Assembly: GCA_947095985.1 (NCBI GenBank)
Contig: CAMUPZ010000038.1
Coordinates: 1 to 5,283 of the forward strand
Length of the DNA stretch: 5,283 bases
From: an uncultured Candidatus Saccharibacteria bacterium
GTDB lineage: Bacteria; Patescibacteriota; Saccharimonadia; Saccharimonadales; Saccharimonadaceae
Reading direction: 5' to 3'
Part shown: in pieces, positions 5,229 through 5,283 of the stretch
Numbering within the stretch: the stretch's first letter is position 1
Layout: every line of letters begins with the position of its first letter
The notes under the pieces: generated by a model
Databases searched by the model: none
The model's input: the letters and a program-made list of their open reading frames with translations, nothing else
What the model was told of the DNA's origin: nothing
Program-made: the position numbers and the translations under genes

Positions 5229-5283
5229 GGCCTTATCGTCTAACGGTTAGGACACCAGGTTTTCATCCTGGCAATCCGGGTTC
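5229..5283 (+). tRNA. tRNA-Glu (anticodon TTC), 5' part; 3' end lies off the window
   Basis: Acceptor strand GGCCTTA is followed by TC at positions 8-9, D-arm stems GTCT and GGAC, and anticodon stem CCAGG/CCTGG enclosing the loop TTTTCAT. The anticodon TTC lies at 5262-5264 and decodes glutamate. The sequence runs through the variable region into the T arm (CGGGTTC) and stops at the window edge, so the acceptor 3' strand and the CCA status are unseen. Confidence 0.96.

Noticed and set aside
1..5283. Mobile element, integration site at the flanking tRNAs, or CRISPR array
   Set aside because: No transposase, integrase, terminal inverted repeat, repeated tRNA 3' end or spaced direct repeat was seen; both tRNAs are cut off before their 3' ends, so an attachment site there cannot be judged.

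Overview
The window looks like chromosomal DNA of a small-genome bacterium, most likely a Patescibacteria/CPR member, perhaps Saccharibacteria. This is judged from the style of the FolD, the receiver protein and the multi-membrane-segment histidine kinase, from the tight packing, and from the absence of Shine-Dalgarno sequences. The taxonomic call is an inference; no marker gene here settles it. The stops used are TAA and TAG, and about 1,680 codons contain no in-frame TGA, so nothing suggests a recoded UGA.

Layout: a 5'-part of tRNA-His(GTG) lies on the minus strand at the left edge (1-54). A 74-bp gap carries divergent promoters for the tRNA and for folD (129-941, +), a divergent methylene-tetrahydrofolate dehydrogenase/cyclohydrolase. 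folD meets a stand-alone receiver-domain response regulator (938-1312, -) tail to tail with a 4-base overlap. A 40-bp divergent intergenic region, largely made of a near-perfect 27-bp palindrome, separates the response regulator from a SAM-dependent methyltransferase-like gene (1353-2717, +). Eleven bases later comes a large membrane sensor histidine kinase (2729-4888, +). It overlaps tail to tail, again by TTAG, with a small basic tail-anchored membrane protein (4885-5100, -). A 128-bp gap then leads to the start of tRNA-Glu(TTC) (5229 to the edge, +). No mobile element, CRISPR array or long non-coding stretch is visible.

How the genes may work together: the kinase and the receiver protein make a plausible two-component pair (His504 to Asp52), and the kinase follows the methyltransferase on the same strand. 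The C-terminal motifs of the methyltransferase resemble, from memory, the PhcB-like methyltransferases that make 3-hydroxy fatty acid methyl ester signals sensed by a histidine kinase. A methyltransferase/kinase/receiver signalling module is therefore a hypothesis worth testing, but it is not established by the sequence. FolD is probably an unrelated neighbour supplying one-carbon metabolism.

The most consistent signal is the start architecture. Every protein gene begins 6-10 bases after a -10 box (usually TGnTATACT or TGCTATAAT), with no ribosome binding site between, which implies leaderless or nearly leaderless mRNAs. This pattern also fixes the start codons of folD and of the small membrane protein downstream of longer TTG-initiated readings.
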